64,000 nucleotides of DNA from JANXMY01 sp965246745 (GCA_965246745.1 OZ251980.1:2108001-2172000), one strand, 5' to 3'. Positions 17,906-26,285 are shown, counted from the stretch's first letter. Program-made: numbers and translations. The notes: generated by a model from the letters alone, not told the origin.

Positions 17906-18178
17906 TAAGTAGTCAATCCGAAATAAGTTAAAGTATCCGCTTTGCGCCAAGCCGCTTTCGTCCGAGTAAAATGCGCTCGGCTCGACTTAGGATAGTTTAA
18001 CTTATTTACGTTCGGGCACTTAGTATTCAAGTAAAGCTTGTTTGACAAATGGTATGGTTAAGTAGTCAATCCGAAATAAGTTGAAGTATCCGCTTTGCGC
18101 CAAGTGGCTTTCGTCCGAGTAAAATGCGCTCGGCTCGACTTAGGATAGTTTAACTTATTTACGTTCGGGCACTTAGTA
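17906..18178. repeat. Two tandem 120-bp MITE-like elements
   Basis: Copies at 17906-18025 and 18059-18178 differ at only three bases and are separated by 33 bases. Each begins and ends with TA. Each has inverted ends (aaataagttaaagtatcc near the left, ggatagtttaacttattt near the right) and an internal hairpin ccgagtaaaatgcgctcgg. They are clearly AT-richer than the surrounding chromosome. The rest of the 17771-18228 gap shows no gene. Confidence 0.93.
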
Positions 18179-18228
18179 CTTATACTTGAAACAAACTTAG
18201 CACGAAAAAAACTGGAAAAGGGCTAATT

Positions 18229-18252
18229 TTTTATGTCATATATGACATAAAA
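18229..18252. promoter_or_regulatory. 24-bp perfect palindromic operator of the TAC operon
   Basis: The perfect palindrome ttttatgtcata/tatgacataaaa overlaps a TAAAAT -10 box (18248-18253) just before the toxin start at 18264. Such a site is where the XRE antitoxin would bind to repress its own operon. Confidence 0.75.
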
Positions 18253-18263
18253 TAGGGTACAGT

Positions 18264-18590
18264 ATGGAGGACAGAGAAATTGTTTGGCTACATGGTGAAA
18301 TAAAAACGCCGCCATTCTCTACCGAGGCTCGTGTCGAAGCGGGAACATACTTGCGGCAAATTCAGCAGGGAGAGTTACTGTCTTTGCCCCATTCGCGTCC
18401 TATGCCTAGCATCGGTCCAAAGTGCCATGAACTTCGTATACCCGATGAGGATAACACTTGGCGTATTATCTACCGTATTGATCAGGATGCGATTATTATT
18501 GGGGAAGTTTTCTCAAAGAAGACGCGGGCTACTCCGCCAGATGTTGTTAAAAATTGCAAGCGTCGTTTCTCCAATTTCGATAGCATTTAA
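18264..18590 (+). CDS. HigB-type toxin (Gp49-like) of a TAC system
   Basis: This 108-residue toxin belongs to the phage-derived Gp49-like / HigB group. ARVEAGTYLRQIQQGE, then GPKCHELRI, then TWRIIYRIDQDAIIIGEVFSKK and a Lys/Arg-rich tail follow the family pattern. It should cleave translated mRNA. It is the first gene of a three-gene operon with an XRE antitoxin (32 bases downstream) and a SecB-like chaperone. Base composition is AT-richer than the rest of the window, which suggests acquisition by transfer. Confidence 0.85.
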   Translation: MEDREIVWLHGEIKTPPFSTEARVEAGTYLRQIQQGELLSLPHSRPMPSIGPKCHELRIPDEDNTWRIIYRIDQDAIIIGEVFSKKTRATPPDVVKNCKRRFSNFDSI

Positions 18591-18622
18591 CCAAGATACT
18601 TTAAAATGGAAGCATAACAACT

Positions 18623-19069
18623 ATGGATGCAAAGAAGCGCAAGCGGCTGGAAGATGCAGGATTCCGGGTCGGTACGGTAGCCGAGTTCCTTGGCCTTTCG
18701 CCGGAAGAAAGTGAGTTGGTAGAAATCAGGATAGCACTTACTTCCGCCTTGAAGAAACAGCGCAGCATTAGCAACCTGTCCCAAAGCCAACTTGCTGAAC
18801 AGATTGGTTCTAGCCAATCACGGGTCGCCAAAATGGAATCCGGTGATCCACATATCTCCCTTGACCTGATGATCCGCGCTCTTTTAGCCGCAGGTATGAC
18901 ACGCAACGGGGTCGCGGAAGCTATGGTGCCGCAACCCGTTTCAGTGCCGCAAGTCCGCGTGTCGATAACCTTTTCGCAGGACGACAAGGACCACTATACG
19001 TTCAAGACACGCCCACAAAGCCCAACTACAGGCAACAATCCTGGTGATAGAAAGACTCTTGGTGCTTAA
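18623..19069 (+). CDS. XRE antitoxin with chaperone-addiction-like C-terminal tail
   Basis: This 148-residue antitoxin contains an HTH domain (SNLSQSQLAEQIGSSQSRVAKMESG, about residues 50-75) preceded by FLGLSPEE, typical of antitoxins paired with Gp49-like toxins. After the HTH comes a roughly 45-residue extension (from VSVPQVRVSITFS to the end) rich in polar residues. In TAC systems such a tail makes the antitoxin unstable unless a SecB-like chaperone binds it, and the next gene encodes one. The stop codon abuts the chaperone GTG start. Confidence 0.85.
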   Translation: MDAKKRKRLEDAGFRVGTVAEFLGLSPEESELVEIRIALTSALKKQRSISNLSQSQLAEQIGSSQSRVAKMESGDPHISLDLMIRALLAAGMTRNGVAEAMVPQPVSVPQVRVSITFSQDDKDHYTFKTRPQSPTTGNNPGDRKTLGA

Positions 19070-19582
19070 GTGACTCAGGAAGGACCGATCAGCCCTGAAT
19101 TATATCGAGCGACACTCGAACAGCTTGATTTGCAAGCCGTATGTCTGGACGAGCTAAGGGCATGTAGCGACCGGGAAGTAGCTCAAGATGGTCAGGTAGA
19201 GATTGAGCTATCTGCTGAAAGTACGTTTGATCAGACGGAGACACAATTTTTCACCCTTATCACATACCGATTGCGCGGAAAAAGGGGTGGAGAAATGCTT
19301 CTTGAGATTGATGCGAGGTATCGTCTCATTTTTGATGCGCCGGAACTTGTCCCAGAAGGCTTCTTTGAAGTTTTCCGGGACTTGAACCTTCGTATTACTA
19401 CAATGCCTTATTTTCGGGAGCTGGTTGCTTCCATCACTGGGCGCATGGAAATACCCACCTTAACGTTACCCTACTCCATCTATGCAGCACTGGCGGAAGA
19501 GGCAAGTGAACAAGAGGCTGTTATGCCAGCGGGTGAAGCCACAAAGAAGCGAGTACGGAAGCCGCGAGTGGCTAAAAATTAG
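19070..19582 (+). CDS. SecB-like chaperone of the TAC module
   Basis: This 170-residue protein resembles SecB. The central beta sheet (EIELSAESTFDQTETQFFTLITYRLRG as alternating polar and nonpolar residues) is followed by the signature region FRDLNLRITTMPYFRELVASITGRM and a Leu-Pro-Tyr segment. It begins with GTG directly after the antitoxin stop codon, so the genes are coupled. By analogy with the mycobacterial HigBA-SecB TAC it should protect the antitoxin rather than serve general export. The C-terminal tail is basic (KKRVRKPRVAKN), unlike acidic housekeeping SecB. A terminator follows at 19617. Confidence 0.78.
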   Translation: MTQEGPISPELYRATLEQLDLQAVCLDELRACSDREVAQDGQVEIELSAESTFDQTETQFFTLITYRLRGKRGGEMLLEIDARYRLIFDAPELVPEGFFEVFRDLNLRITTMPYFRELVASITGRMEIPTLTLPYSIYAALAEEASEQEAVMPAGEATKKRVRKPRVAKN

Positions 19583-19616
19583 CCCCATGTAATCGTTCTT
19601 CGGAAGTGTCAATTTA

Positions 19617-19642
19617 GCGGGCGGCTATTGCCGCCCGTTTTT
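19617..19642 (+). terminator. Terminator of the TAC operon
   Basis: An eight-base GC stem (cgggcggc / gccgcccg) with a four-base loop followed by a T run, 35 bases after the chaperone stop. Confidence 0.85.
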
Positions 19643-19692
19643 GCTTGGGTATTCTCCTTGACTTCCCTCTATTCGCCCGTCACAATGCGCGT

Positions 19693-20081
19693 ATGCAATT
19701 CGGAATAATCGCGCTGCTGATTTTAGGCGGCATCGGCCTGACCGTGCAGTCCGCCGTGAACGCCCGGCTGAAAGCGGCGGTGGGAGCGCCGGTTCTGAGC
19801 GCCATGATCTCGTTTGGGGTGGGGCTGGCCGCGCTGGGGCTGCTGGCGGCGTTCGGGGTCTTGGCGAACTGGCGGAATGCCGCAGCTATTGTCAGCGCAA
19901 TTTGGAACGTCGGCCTCAACCCTCTGGACTTCCTGCACTTTACTATCTTTTAGGCGAGACCCATCTGCGGCTCGGCGAGACCGACACCGCCCGCGACTTC
20001 TTCCGGCAGGCGGTCGCGCCGGGCATTGACAGCCTTGATGCCCGGCGGGCGGCGGCACGATTGGCGGAACTCGGCGGCTGA
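19693..20081 (+). pseudogene. Chimeric scar: truncated YdcZ transporter joined to a TPR gene fragment
   Basis: From 19693 (MQFGIIALLILGG) to about 19870 the frame matches the N-terminal 60 residues of the intact YdcZ/DUF606-type gene at 26298. From 19869 a different frame (LAECRSYCQRN, then LLGETHLRLGET, ending AARLAELGG at 20081) matches the C-terminal 70 residues of the intact TPR gene at 21246. The join lies at a ctggcggaatgc-like sequence common to both, so two genes recombined and both products were lost. The last 130 bases are nearly identical to 21788-21917. Confidence 0.8.
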
Positions 20082-20171
20082 GGAAAGGGAAGCGGGTGAC
20101 ACGCACTCAGCGTGTCGGCATCACAGTTGGAAGGAGAAACAAAAGTTCCCAGCGTGTTGTGCCAGCCAGTG

Positions 20172-20180
20172 TGGTATAAT
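20172..20180 (+). promoter_or_regulatory. Extended -10 promoter of the XRE/ImmA pair
   Basis: TGGTATAAT forms an extended -10 (TGn-TATAAT). No good -35 is present, as is common for extended -10 promoters. The start of the XRE gene is 56 bases downstream. Confidence 0.6.
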
Positions 20181-20235
20181 AAAAACCACGCACTTCTCCG
20201 CCGACGAGCGGCAAAACAAGAAAGGAAGAAGCACA

Positions 20236-20601
20236 GTGACTCCGACATTCGGTGAGTTTCTCAAAGAGCGCCGCCTTGCGCGGCGCATTACACTTCGGGC
20301 AATGAGTGATGACGTCGGCATTGACCCATCCAACTACAGCAAAATCGAGCGAGGCCGATTACAGCCGCCGCCCCCCGACAAACTGGGCCGCTATCTGCAT
20401 CTGCTTGGCATCCCCGGCGGCAGCGAGGACGACAAAGAACTGCGGCGACTTGCCGCCATCGGGCGCGGCCAAATTCCCCCGGCGCTGCTGTCCGATGAGC
20501 AGGTGATGGCAAAGCTGCCGATTTTCTTTCGAACTCTGGAAGGCGGACCGATTGATGAAGCGCTTTTGGAAGAGCTGTACAACACGCTGAAACGGGAGTA
20601 A
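20236..20601 (+). CDS. XRE-family regulator paired with ImmA peptidase
   Basis: This 121-residue protein has an N-terminal HTH (FLKERRLARRITLRAMSDDVG, then NYSKIERGRL) and a C-terminal region that should be recognised by the neighbouring peptidase. The GTG at 20236 is chosen because AAGGAAG lies about eight bases upstream; longer in-frame sequence upstream runs over the chimeric scar and is not coding. Such pairs usually control mobile elements or stress genes, the peptidase cleaving the regulator on induction. Regulated genes are unknown. Confidence 0.8.
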   Translation: MTPTFGEFLKERRLARRITLRAMSDDVGIDPSNYSKIERGRLQPPPPDKLGRYLHLLGIPGGSEDDKELRRLAAIGRGQIPPALLSDEQVMAKLPIFFRTLEGGPIDEALLEELYNTLKRE

Positions 20602-20606
20602 CTTCT

Positions 20607-21209
20607 TTGCCATTAGAAACCGGATACCTCAAAAGCGAGGAAATCGCCGCGCAGGCGGAAGCGTTTCTCGCCCAATATCACCCTTCCGGGGAGATTCCCG
20701 TGCCGATTGTCGAGATTGTCGAATTCAATCTCGGCATTGAGCTGTTCCCGCTGCCCGACGCCCAAAAGCTGTACGGCTTCATGGCGGCTCTGTCCAGCGA
20801 CTTGCAGACCATCGTTTATGATGAACAATCGGACAAAAAGAACCTGCACCGCTTCCGCTTAACCCTCGCGCACGAAGTGGGTCACTTCGTTCTGCATGGC
20901 ACACTGATTGCCGCGCTCGCCCTTCAAACCAAGCAGGACTGGAAACAAGCCGTCACCGAGATTGACCCTCAAATGTACACCCGGCTGGAAATTCAGGCAT
21001 TTCTCTTTGCCGGTCAGGTGCTGGTTCCGACTCCTGCCCTGCGTTCGGCAGTCGCTGAGATTGTTCAGCGGGCCGAAGCCAACAAGTTCAATCTCAGTGA
21101 AGCCGGCGAAGAAGCCTATGACCTCGTCGCCCGGCCCCTCGCCAACCAATTCAAAGTCTCCACCGAAGTCATCTCCCGCCGTATCAAAGCTGAAGGCTAT
21201 CGCTTTTAG
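20607..21209 (+). CDS. ImmA/IrrE-family zinc metallopeptidase
   Basis: This 200-residue protein has the zinc-binding HEVGH motif at residues 89-93 and the surrounding pattern FRLTLAHEVGHFVLH. The second half, with EIQAFLFAGQVLVPTPALR, matches the family's usual (E)xxAxxFAxxLLMP element, so the third ligand is probably E in LEIQAF. It starts with TTG five bases after the regulator stop and should cleave the XRE protein encoded just upstream. Relatives include ImmA of ICEBs1 and IrrE of Deinococcus. Confidence 0.87.
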   Translation: MPLETGYLKSEEIAAQAEAFLAQYHPSGEIPVPIVEIVEFNLGIELFPLPDAQKLYGFMAALSSDLQTIVYDEQSDKKNLHRFRLTLAHEVGHFVLHGTLIAALALQTKQDWKQAVTEIDPQMYTRLEIQAFLFAGQVLVPTPALRSAVAEIVQRAEANKFNLSEAGEEAYDLVARPLANQFKVSTEVISRRIKAEGYRF

Positions 21210-21245
21210 CAGGAGAAACAATAGTTCCCGGCGTACCTCGCATTC

Positions 21246-21917
21246 ATGGACCCGATACTGCTGATTGTCTTCCTCCTCATCTTCACCATTGCCGGGCTAG
21301 GCTGGATTATTCGGCTCACTTATTCCACCGGCGCTCTGCACGAAATGAACGCCGGGGCACGGCTGTACCAAGAGACGCGCTACGCAGAAGCCGAGGCGCA
21401 TTTCCGGCGGCTTCTCACCAAAAGCCTGTCGTCCGGCGTTGAAGCCGACACGCGCCGCCGCCTCGCCGATACCCTGGACATTCTCGGGAAACCAAGCGAA
21501 GCCGCCGCCGAACGTGACTGCGCGAAAGCGATTGTCACCCAAAGTCCGCGCGATGCTCGGGCGCACTGGACACGCGGCGATGCCCAGGCTTCCCGTCTGC
21601 TGTGCGATGAGGTTGTAAGCCGCTCTTCTCTGTTTCTTGAGGACCGAGGCACTCAAAATGGCGTTTACAGCACGTTAGGCCGTGCCGCCTTCGTTTTGGG
21701 TGATCTGGCGGAATGCAAAAAGTTATTTGAGATTTTTCTCGACTGGAAGCCCTCTCCGGTTGGCCTGCTGTCGGCGCACTACTGGCTCGGCGAAACTCAT
21801 CTGCGGCTCGGCGAGACCGAGACGGCCCGCGAAGCATTCCGGCAGGCGACTGCGCCGGGCATTGACAGCCTTGATGCCCGGCGGGCGGCGGCGCGATTGG
21901 CGGAACTCGGCGGGTGA
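21246..21917 (+). CDS. Membrane-anchored TPR protein
   Basis: This 223-residue protein begins with one membrane helix (ILLIVFLLIFTIAGLGWII), followed by tetratricopeptide-like helical pairs: GARLYQETRYAEAEAHFRRLL, then ADTLDILGKPSEAAAE, GRAAFVLGDLAECKKLFE and GETHLRLGETETAREAFRQA. Such proteins hold protein complexes together at the membrane; the partner is unknown. The ATG at 21246 is 36 bases after the peptidase gene. A degraded copy of its last 70 codons lies at 19869-20081, and the aggagaaacaatagttccc block before it recurs near 20130. Confidence 0.7.
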   Translation: MDPILLIVFLLIFTIAGLGWIIRLTYSTGALHEMNAGARLYQETRYAEAEAHFRRLLTKSLSSGVEADTRRRLADTLDILGKPSEAAAERDCAKAIVTQSPRDARAHWTRGDAQASRLLCDEVVSRSSLFLEDRGTQNGVYSTLGRAAFVLGDLAECKKLFEIFLDWKPSPVGLLSAHYWLGETHLRLGETETAREAFRQATAPGIDSLDARRAAARLAELGG

Positions 21918-22044
21918 AGGGGCCGGCGGCAGTCCCCTAAAGAATGCTTCTGTTCCTGCCGATAACTACGGCGACAGCCGGTAACAGTACCGGGCCGGCT
22001 GCCTGCGCCGCGTGTCGGGGCAGTCAACACAAGGAGTGCTCCCG

Positions 22045-23067
22045 ATGTTTCATGCCCTGCTTTCTTTGTTTGCCGCTTCGCGCCGAGTCGCTTTGATGCC
22101 GGTGATGCTGGCGTTCTGCCTCGCGCCGCTGCTGCTGACCGGCTGCGGCGGCTCGGGCGCTTCTCAGTTTTTGGCGGCGGCCCCGGCGCCCGTCCTCGGC
22201 GGCCAGGCCCGCGTGAGCATCGTTTGGCCGGCTCTGCCGCCCGCCCCCAGCGTGGCCGCCCGAGCGCTGACCGCCTATGCCATCCCGGCGGCGTCCAACA
22301 GCATTCGTATCGCTCTGGTGGACCCGTCCAACCCGAACGGCCCGATTAATGCACAGGTGCTGGCCCGGCCCGCCGCCACGGCGACGTTCACCGGCCTGCC
22401 GGTGCGGGCGCTCACGGTCAATGTCGCCGCTTATGCCAGCACTGACGGCAGCGGGCTGGTGCTTGCCAGCGCGTCCGGCACGCTGAATGTCGTGTCCGGC
22501 ACGACCGCGACCTTGACAATCTCGCTCGGCTCGGTGGTAGACCACCTGACCACCACTTACAACGCCCCGGACATCATGGCGTCCGACGGCGGGGTCACCC
22601 TCGGCGTCGCCGGATACAATCTCGCGGGCAACTTGATTCCCCTGACCCCCGGCCAGCTTACCTGGGCCACGTCGGCGGCATCCAAAGTGACTGTCTCGGC
22701 CGCCGGCGTTATCGCTCAGGCCGGCGCGGGCGCAGCCACGATCACTGTCACCGACACCGAGTCGGGCAAAACTCTGGATATTCCCGTTCTCGGCATGACC
22801 TTCACCGTCGTCCCGGCCAGCGCCACCATGTCGGTCGGCGACAAACAGCTCATCACCGGCACGGTCGCCGGCCCCGCCGATGTCGGCGTCCAGTGGAGCG
22901 TCGCCGGCAGCGCCGGCAGCGGCTCGATTGCTCCCGACGGCACTTACACGGCCCCCGCCGCCGCCGGCGCTTACACCGTTACCGGCATCAGCCACTTTGA
23001 CCCGAAGCGCCAACTCAGCGCCACAGTAACGGTGCAGTCCGGCTCGGGAACCGTCACGGTTCAGTAA
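22045..23067 (+). CDS. Secreted lipoprotein with bacterial Ig-like domains
   Basis: This 340-residue protein has an AAGGAG site before the ATG at 22045, a signal peptide and lipobox LLTGCGG near residue 37, so it should be a lipid-anchored surface protein. The body has a beta-sandwich segment (SIRIALVDPSNP...LTVNVAAYA) and Big2-like domains (TWATSAASKVTVSAAGVIAQAGAGAATITVTD; FTVVPASATMSVGDKQ). It is built like the first part of the two lipoproteins that follow but is shorter and has no carbohydrate-binding module. Probably a surface adhesion or scaffold protein. Confidence 0.75.
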   Translation: MFHALLSLFAASRRVALMPVMLAFCLAPLLLTGCGGSGASQFLAAAPAPVLGGQARVSIVWPALPPAPSVAARALTAYAIPAASNSIRIALVDPSNPNGPINAQVLARPAATATFTGLPVRALTVNVAAYASTDGSGLVLASASGTLNVVSGTTATLTISLGSVVDHLTTTYNAPDIMASDGGVTLGVAGYNLAGNLIPLTPGQLTWATSAASKVTVSAAGVIAQAGAGAATITVTDTESGKTLDIPVLGMTFTVVPASATMSVGDKQLITGTVAGPADVGVQWSVAGSAGSGSIAPDGTYTAPAAAGAYTVTGISHFDPKRQLSATVTVQSGSGTVTVQ

Positions 23068-23125
23068 CCCGGCCCATGCGTCAGCCTCCGTGCCCCCCGC
23101 GCGGAGGCTTGAAGGAAACCGCTTC

Positions 23126-24724
23126 GTGCCGCGCTTTTATCCGACATTTCTGCTTTTGATTTTTTTGCCGAGCGCTTCCCTGCTGTCCGGCTGCGGCGGC
23201 GTCCACTCTGCCCTGCATTCTCCGGCAGGGCCGTCCGCCCCCGCCGCCGGCGCGGCATCGTTTGCCGTGCGCTGGCCTGCGCCGGCCCAGGCCCGCGCAC
23301 GGCTTATCCCCGCCGCCGCAAACTCCATCGTCGTGACAATCAAGCGCAGCGGCACAGTCATCGCCAGCCAAACGCTGGTGCGTCCATATGCGAACTTGAC
23401 TTTTCCCGCTTTGCCCGTCGGCACGCTGACTGTTTCCGCGACGGCGTTTCCAACCACAAACGGCACCGGAGTCGCACAGGCGGCGGCCACTGCGCCGCTG
23501 ACGGTTGCAAGCGGGCAGTCCACACCGCTGACATTGACCCTGGCGGACACAGTGACTTCGCTGACCGTCACTTCTACGGCGCAAAGCCTGCCGGTCGGCG
23601 GGACACTGCCGCTAGCTGCGACCGCCCGCAGCGCCGCCGGGGACGTGGTGCTGACCGGCGGCAGTATCGCCTGGTCTTCGTCCAGCACATCGGTGGCGAC
23701 GGTCAGCGCCGGCGGCGTGGTTTCCGGCGTCGGGGTCGGCTTTTCGATACTCACCGCGACCGACAGCGAGTCGGGCGTCTCGGGAGTATTCCGCGCCAAC
23801 TGCGTCACGTCGTCGCCCTACGGCGGGATCGCCTCGGCGGTTCCCGGCACCATAGAAGCCGAAAACTACGACCTCGGCGGGAACGGCGTCGGCTACTTTT
23901 CGGCAAACAGCAGCAATGCCGGCGCGTACTACCGCAACGATGCCGTCAGCGTTTATAACCTCGCCGCCGCTTCCGGCAGCGCTTATGTCGGCGGCACGCA
24001 GGCCGGGGACTGGCTGCGGTACACGGTCAACGTCACTTCCCTGCCGTCGTACTATGTCCGGTTTCGCGGGCGCTCCCCCGGCGCAGGCGCGTCGTTCCAT
24101 CTGGAAAACGCCGCCGGAACCAATCTGACCGGCCCGCTGTCCCTGCCGGTCGTCGGGGGCGGCGCATTTTCCGCCGTCACCACCGCCGTTTCGCTCACGC
24201 CGGGCGTTCAAACGCTGCGCTTTGCGGCGGACAGCGCCGCCGTGCCCGGCGGCCCCGCCGGCGACTTCGACAACTTCACGGTGTCTCGCAGCTTGACAAT
24301 GGGCGGCACTCCCAGCGCCAGCTCAAATCCGATACCCTCCCAGCAGGCCAACTTAGCCTTTGACAGCGATACCACCTCCGCCTGGCTCGGCAACATGACG
24401 GCGTCCGGCGCGTGGCTGCAATACCAGTTCGGCGACGGCCAGGCGTTCGCCGTCGCCCGGTATCAGATCGCCGGCGCCAACAACTCCCGAGATATCAAAG
24501 ACTGGAACTTGGCCGGCTCCAACGACGGCACGACCTGGACAATTTTAGACACGCGCAGCGGACAGTCTTTTCCCGGCTCTCATGTGAACACCTACACGCC
24601 GTCAGTGACGGGCGTATACTCTTACTACCGGCTGAATATCACGGCGATTAACGGTTCCACGGAAACAGGGTATGGCGGCACGGGCCTGATTCAGCTTTAC
24701 GAGCTGACGCTGCTTTCTTCTTAG
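23126..24724 (+). CDS. Lipoprotein with Ig-like, CBM6-like and discoidin-type domains
   Basis: The GTG at 23126 follows AAGGA and leads into a signal peptide ending at lipobox LLSGCGG. The 532-residue protein then has a beta domain (IVVTIKRSGTVIASQT), a Big2-like domain (IAWSSSSTSVATVSAGGVV), a CBM6/CBM35-like module (VPGTIEAENYDLGGNG, DWLRYTVNV, TLRFAADS) and a C-terminal F5/8-type (discoidin) module (NLAFDSDTTSAW, WNLAGSNDGTTWTILD). It probably binds polysaccharides at the cell surface; no catalytic domain is seen. The next gene is a close paralog in its first 170 residues. Confidence 0.8.
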   Translation: MPRFYPTFLLLIFLPSASLLSGCGGVHSALHSPAGPSAPAAGAASFAVRWPAPAQARARLIPAAANSIVVTIKRSGTVIASQTLVRPYANLTFPALPVGTLTVSATAFPTTNGTGVAQAAATAPLTVASGQSTPLTLTLADTVTSLTVTSTAQSLPVGGTLPLAATARSAAGDVVLTGGSIAWSSSSTSVATVSAGGVVSGVGVGFSILTATDSESGVSGVFRANCVTSSPYGGIASAVPGTIEAENYDLGGNGVGYFSANSSNAGAYYRNDAVSVYNLAAASGSAYVGGTQAGDWLRYTVNVTSLPSYYVRFRGRSPGAGASFHLENAAGTNLTGPLSLPVVGGGAFSAVTTAVSLTPGVQTLRFAADSAAVPGGPAGDFDNFTVSRSLTMGGTPSASSNPIPSQQANLAFDSDTTSAWLGNMTASGAWLQYQFGDGQAFAVARYQIAGANNSRDIKDWNLAGSNDGTTWTILDTRSGQSFPGSHVNTYTPSVTGVYSYYRLNITAINGSTETGYGGTGLIQLYELTLLSS

Positions 24725-24732
24725 GTGCTTTC

Positions 24733-26259
24733 ATGAGGACTCAGACGACATCGCTTGTTTTGCTTTGCGCCCTGCTGTCCGGCTGCGGCGGCGTGTCCCG
24801 GCATTCTCCGGCGGGACTATCCGCCCCCGCCGCCGGCGCGGCATCGTTTGCCGTGCGCTGGCCTGCGCCGGCCCAGGTTCGCGCACGGCTTATTCCCGCC
24901 GCCGCAAACTCCATCGTCGTGACAATCAAGCGCGGCGGCACGGTCATCGCCAGCCAAACACTGGCCCGCCCCGCCGCGTCGCTGACTTTTCCCGCTCTGC
25001 CCGTCGGCACGCTTTCCGTTTCCGCGACGGCGTATCCGAACGCGAACGGCACCGGGGCCGCGCAGGCGGCGGCCACCGCGCCGCTTGTCATCGCTGACGG
25101 ACAGTCCACGCCGCTGACGCTGACCCTGGCAGACACAGTGACTTCGCTGACCGTTACCAGCACCGCGCAAAGCCTCGGCGTGGGCGGCACTCTGACCCTG
25201 GCGGCGACGGCTTATGATACATTGGGATCGGTTGTTTTGACCGGCAGCGCTCTCGGCTGGACGTCGTCCAACCCTGCCGTCGCGACAGTCAGCGCCGCCG
25301 GCGTGGTTTCGGGCGTCGGCATCGGCAGCGCACTGATTACAGTCACGGACAGCGAGTCGGGAATTTCAGGCACGTTCCGGGCCAACTGCGTCGCGCCCAC
25401 CCCGTTCGGCGGCACGCCGTGGGCGGTTCCCGGCACGGTGGAAGCGGAGAACTACGATTTGGGCGGGGAAGGGGTCGCCTACCACGACACCGACCCCGGC
25501 AACAACGGCGGGGTGTACCGCAGCGACGATGTAGACCTTCAGGGAGTCCTCGATCCCATCGGCAGCTTTCTGGTGAGCGGCAGCCCCGGCGAATGGCTGC
25601 GCTACACGGTCAATGTCGCCGCCGCCGACACTTACACGGTCAGCTTCCGGGTCGCCTGTCCGAGCAGCGGCCGGACGTTCCACCTGGAAAACAGCGCGGG
25701 CGTCAATCTTACCGGGCCGGTGGCCAGCCCGAACACCGGCGGCGCTCAGACCTGGCAGACGGTCGCCGCGACGGTCACTCTGCCCGCCGGCGTCCAAACG
25801 CTGAAGCTGGTCGAAGACAGCGCTTACAACTGCAATTTCGACTCCATGGCGTTCACCCGCAGCCGGATCACCGGAACGGTTTTCAGCGACAGCTTCGGCC
25901 CCTACGGCGGCAGCCCGAACAATTCCGCCGCGCAAGCCTTTGACGGCGACATCAACACATTCTACGACTGCGCCAGCGCAAACGGCGGCTACACGGGCAT
26001 TGACGCCGGCGCTCCGGTGCGCGTGACCGGCCTCAATTTCGCCCCCCGCTACTTTGAGCGCATGGTCGGCGGCGTCTTTGAAGGCAGCAACACGTCGGCG
26101 ACCTCCGGCTATGTGACGCTGTATACCATTCCGTCGAACCCGGCCTACGGGCTGAACAACTCGGTCGCGATTGCCGACCCGACCCCCTACCGCTGGCTCC
26201 GTTACCGGGGGCCGGACGGCGGCTTTTGCAATGTCAGCGAAATCCAGTTCAACCACTAA
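24733..26259 (+). CDS. Paralogous lipoprotein with Ig-like and CBM6-like domains
   Basis: This 508-residue lipoprotein (lipobox LLSGCGG) is nearly identical to its upstream neighbour over the signal, linker (SAPAAGAASFAVRWPAPAQ) and first beta domain, which shows a recent tandem duplication. The Big2 domain and the CBM6-like module (VPGTVEAENYDLGGEG, EWLRYTVNV) are diverged. The C-terminal module (AAQAFDGDINTFYDCASANGG, YRWLRYRGPDGGFCNVSEIQF) is F5/8-like but of a different subtype from the neighbour. It starts with ATG nine bases after the previous stop. Likely a surface glycan-binding protein. Confidence 0.8.
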   Translation: MRTQTTSLVLLCALLSGCGGVSRHSPAGLSAPAAGAASFAVRWPAPAQVRARLIPAAANSIVVTIKRGGTVIASQTLARPAASLTFPALPVGTLSVSATAYPNANGTGAAQAAATAPLVIADGQSTPLTLTLADTVTSLTVTSTAQSLGVGGTLTLAATAYDTLGSVVLTGSALGWTSSNPAVATVSAAGVVSGVGIGSALITVTDSESGISGTFRANCVAPTPFGGTPWAVPGTVEAENYDLGGEGVAYHDTDPGNNGGVYRSDDVDLQGVLDPIGSFLVSGSPGEWLRYTVNVAAADTYTVSFRVACPSSGRTFHLENSAGVNLTGPVASPNTGGAQTWQTVAATVTLPAGVQTLKLVEDSAYNCNFDSMAFTRSRITGTVFSDSFGPYGGSPNNSAAQAFDGDINTFYDCASANGGYTGIDAGAPVRVTGLNFAPRYFERMVGGVFEGSNTSATSGYVTLYTIPSNPAYGLNNSVAIADPTPYRWLRYRGPDGGFCNVSEIQFNH

Positions 26260-26285
26260 CCCGATTAATCACGGACCCGAATTGG

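Noticed and set aside
17818..18048. 76-residue minus-strand frame over the first MITE copy
   Set aside because: It lies mainly in the repeated element, has no ribosome site and no similarity that I recognise.
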